Below are positions 61,322-64,000 of a stretch of DNA of 64,000 nt, piece by piece. The stretch's first letter is position 1; each line of letters starts with the position of its first letter. The position numbers and the translations under genes were made by a program. Source of the DNA: Ridgeia piscesae (Eukaryota > Annelida > Polychaeta > Sabellida > Siboglinidae); contig JAODUO010000642.1 in NCBI GenBank assembly GCA_025642075.2, forward strand, positions 157,501 through 221,500, given 5' to 3'. Below the pieces are notes generated by a model. That model made no database searches. It was not told the origin of the DNA and saw nothing but the letters and a program-made list of their open reading frames with translations.

Positions 61322-61792
61322 GTAGGGAATTTCTTTACTTAGAGACTCTGTCACGTTTGGAACGGATTGTATGTACAGGTATGATATATGTGTATGGACA
61401 CGGGAAAAGATTGGGCTGATAAAATGTTGATCCTGCAAGATCTTGTGTGAGCAAAGTAAAACAAACATGAACAGGGATAGCAGGCAGCCTTGCTCAACCT
61501 TGGTGTTAACTTATGAACAATTTGGCCACGGCGAATGGTCAGCTCTTTCTGCATAAAGCAATACATTGTTGGAGTAAAATATTTTCAATGTTGGTCCATT
61601 TAGATATGTATGTTGCTGCAAGTCACTGATCTTCTAACTGTTTATACTGAATGTTACGTATGGCAAACAAAATGGAGAAACATTCACTAATTTGGATATA
61701 ATACCAAGACAGGTGTGGACAATGATGCTGATTATGATTTAACCCTCTGATTATTGTACATTATAATTATGTATCAAAATTTTGTCTTTCAG

Positions 61793-62146
61793 CGAAACCT
61801 TTCAATGAGGCAATTCGACTGAGTGGTAAGTCCTACCAGGACTGTGAGGAGGTGTATTTATTAGAGTCAACCGATGCCCTCCTGTCACTCTCTTGTACCG
61901 CTTCCTCAAAGCCTAGTTCACGTTTGTCGTGGAGAGCTGACCCTGCGACCCCAGCCCTGGTGGTGAATCAGTCGATTGCCACTGAATGCACGATTATAGC
62001 GAATGGCATTTTTAAGTGCGAACGCAATGCAACTATTGTCACCAAGGATTTGAAATATTTGGTGCAAGTGACGTGTGTCACCCACTTTGATGACAACCAG
62101 ACAGTTATAATCAGCAAGAGAGCCTGTGTGGTCCTTGTGCCTCATG
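61793..62146 (+). CDS. Gene B2 exon: second C2-type immunoglobulin domain
   Basis: 118 codons, phase 1 both ends (TTTCAG acceptor, G/GTAAGT donor). It has LSLSCTASSKPSSRLSW, LVQVTCVTH and the same four extra cysteines (YQDCEE, TECTI, IFKCER, RACVV). It is very close to the first B2 C2 domain in sequence and in its flanking introns. It is followed by the TM exon at 62564. Confidence 0.88.
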
Positions 62147-62563
62147 GTAAGTGTTGGTCAGTCACCCATGTGTCATTCTTAAACTGTCCTATTTTTATGT
62201 GTGGTACAGTTTTCAATATACCACATTTTTATGACAGTGTTTTTAACACTAGTGATACATGTTATGTGGGAAATATGTCTTATTTTGAAGAATAAGTTTT
62301 GCAAGATATCATAGTGTGAGCCTGATATTTGTTATGACATCACAATATAAGAGAGCCATGTCTGATTTCATGTGTGGGTGACCTGATTCAATTAGTAGGA
62401 TATCACATAATTGATGCGAGTGCCTGGTATTGCCATTCATATTTGAATAATTTAATTAGATAGTGCATTATGTGGTTGACATATATCATTTCGTCGGATA
62501 AAACTATTTGACATGTTTAATTTTCAGGGTATCACAATATGTAGTTGAGGTGTCACTTTGCAG

Positions 62564-62695
62564 CATATCACAGTCCGTCTTCGCTACTATCAATCACGGT
62601 GATAATCCTGGTGGTTCTCTGGGCCTTTGGCATAGTGGTTGTTCTCGTCATCAACTTCCTCATCTGGAAACTGTCAAAGAAAGAAAACACAACTG
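62564..62695 (+). CDS. Gene B2 exon: transmembrane segment
   Basis: 44 codons, phase 1 both ends (TTTGCAG acceptor, G/GTGGGT donor). It encodes YHSPSSLLSITV, a hydrophobic helix (VIILVVLWAFGIVVVLVIN and on) and a basic flank KLSKKENTT. It is paralogous to B1 segment A, three codons longer before the helix. An upstream AG at 62526-62527 is an alternative acceptor but leads to a stop. The cytoplasmic exons would lie beyond the window or may be lost. Confidence 0.8.
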
Positions 62696-63500
62696 GTGGG
62701 TGCAACTTTCCACTGAACGTTTGCTCAAGTAGTGTGAATGTTCTGTTTAATTGAGCAGATAATTTATCTTAGAATACATCACATTTCTCATTCGTTATGG
62801 ACTTGTTTAACAATATATGGGTATATCTATGATCTGCTGATTTGTATATGATTCACACCAAAACGGGTTAGAAACCCGTTTTGGGGGTTACTTTTCCTCC
62901 CAATAATTTTCAATAATTTATGTAGCAATGCAGACTGTCTAAGAAAGAAACGTCAACACATAAGTACGCACGCCCGCACGCACGCATACACGCCCGCACG
63001 CACACAAACACACACTAGATCAATTATAGTTTTCATTGTTTAATTTCATGACCTATGATGAGATCGTGCAGTAAGGTGTGAGGAACTTACTTCACTCTAG
63101 TTGTCACTCTGTCTCAAATACGCAAGTTTAATGTTCTTTTCTCGAGTAACGTGTATTAAGACAGTGTGAAAGCCATGGGCTGCTAACACCACAAAACACA
63201 CTAGAAACACAATACAAGGTAGGCTGCTAATGTACCAGCTAATGCATTGCATGATTGAACAGTGAGGTCATGCAGCCTCCAACCGATCAGATAACTGATC
63301 TCGTCTTGTGTGAGTCATGACTATCGACTGTCTGTGTTTTGTTTATTGCTGCTGTGTTGTCGCCTTGCATAGTGTAACACGAGGACAGTTAAGAGTAACA
63401 TGCAAATTAATATATACAGCTTATTGTGAAATAGACGTGGTCAAGGTAATTGGGATTAGGAACAGATAAGTCAACGGCTAATTTAATATATTGCAACCAT
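62696..63500. other. Gene B2 intron, homologous to the B1 inter-TM intron
   Basis: Collinear with 32263-34200 of B1 (CAACTTTCCACTGAAC, GTGAGGA.CTTAC, ATGCAAATTAAT, GGAACAGATAAG blocks) except that the 18-bp minisatellite is missing. A CA/CG-rich stretch lies at 62965-63016. Confidence 0.7.
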
Positions 63501-63504
63501 TACA

Positions 63505-63850
63505 ATGGAATTCAGGTTAAAGATCAAAATGAAATAGCAGGACAATTTCATTTTTTCTTTCTAAATGTTCGTCTGAATCGTGCTGCCAAAATTGATGCTG
63601 CAGGGAAACCTGACTTAAAATCCTACATAAATAAATAGAAAGTTGGAACAAGGTTCAATTTGTTACCAATTGAAGAAGGACAAACACAAAAGATGATAAA
63701 TCAACTAAAGCCAAAGTAGTGCACTGGATATGATAAAATTTCTCAAAATATTACTAAAATATATGTAAATGCCTCTAATCTGCGTAATTAATCAATCGCT
63801 ATGAAATGGAATATTCTCTAATTTACTCAAAATAGCGAAGATTATTTCCT
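63505..63850 (+). mobile_element. LINE reverse-transcriptase fragment
   Basis: The + strand reads VKDQNEIAGQFHFFFLNV, LKSYINK and, after a frame break, GQTQKMINQLKPK with TGYDKIS. This is the N-terminal RT region of a CR1/Jockey-type LINE (compare NKCNEYLTNIGPQLAKEI and EIRGIINTYKNSSPGWD in LINE 1). It begins where homology to B1 stops. Confidence 0.65.
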
Positions 63851-63877
63851 GTTTTCAAGAAGGACGATAAACATTAC

Positions 63878-63881
<4 letters not shown>

Positions 63882-63911
<30 letters not shown>
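63882..63911. repeat. (AT)n microsatellite
   Basis: About 30 bp of AT repeat near the right edge. Confidence 0.9.
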
Positions 63912-63914
<3 letters not shown>

Positions 63915-64000
63915 AATATGTCATTACTACCCTCAATATATAGTGTTTGATAAAACCAGTATATTATTTATTTGGATTTCGCTGACAAAAACTACCAATA

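Noticed and set aside
62527..62563. Upstream acceptor (TTTTCAG) for the B2 transmembrane exon
   Set aside because: Phase-1 entry there runs into a TAG before the helix, while the AG at 62562-62563 aligns with the B1 acceptor.

Overview
The window is animal (metazoan) nuclear DNA. It has split genes with GT-AG introns of 0.2-5 kb, poly(A) signals, many LINE, SINE and DNA-transposon copies, and long microsatellites. The AT-rich composition, the RTE/CR1-type LINEs, a tRNA-derived SINE and pogo-like transposases with a C-terminal zinc finger suggest a marine invertebrate, plausibly a spiralian such as a mollusc. The species cannot be fixed from sequence alone.

The gene content is a cluster of immunoglobulin-superfamily-type membrane receptors, all on the + strand. 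(1) 450-2528 is the 3' end of a receptor (gene A): a transmembrane exon and three tail exons with tyrosine motifs, including one matching the ITSM pattern TxYxx(V/I). (2) 5335-21151 holds a signal-peptide exon and a second, diverged copy of the same tail exons (gene A'), spread out by transposons. No extracellular or membrane exon is visible, so A' may be a remnant. (3) 24789-35504 is a complete-looking seven-exon gene (B1): signal peptide, V-type Ig, six-cysteine C2-type Ig, two transmembrane exons of identical phase, and an acidic tail (399 codons plus stop). (4) 48698-62695 is its paralogue (B2): signal peptide, V, C2, V, C2, TM, running off the right edge. Every junction around the Ig and TM exons is phase 1, so these exons can be skipped, duplicated or exchanged without a frameshift.

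The rest is mostly mobile DNA. A CR1/Jockey-type LINE with ORF1 and ORF2 sits inside the endonuclease region of another LINE (9.24-14.93 kb). A hAT-like composite (15.891-19.366 kb) has an 8-bp target duplication, a triplicated 3' end, and a pogo-like element and a long-TIR MITE nested inside it. A three-level nest (LINE, RTE LINE, TIR element) fills intron 2 of B2 (55.05-58.8 kb). Three pogo-like elements carry the same zinc-finger tail. 41.04-42.48 kb has abnormal homopolymer runs and looks like poor consensus sequence.

Tandem repeats are closely tied to the receptor genes. An 18-bp array of about 1 kb separates the two TM exons of B1 and is essentially absent from B2. A degenerate array beside the second TM exon of B1 repeats that exon's splice-donor sequence. 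An array of about 1.1 kb lies in the A' tail intron. Two adjacent perfect 32-bp-arm hairpins lie downstream of gene A. Functional statements about the receptors are inferences from domain layout and motifs; splice sites are read by eye.
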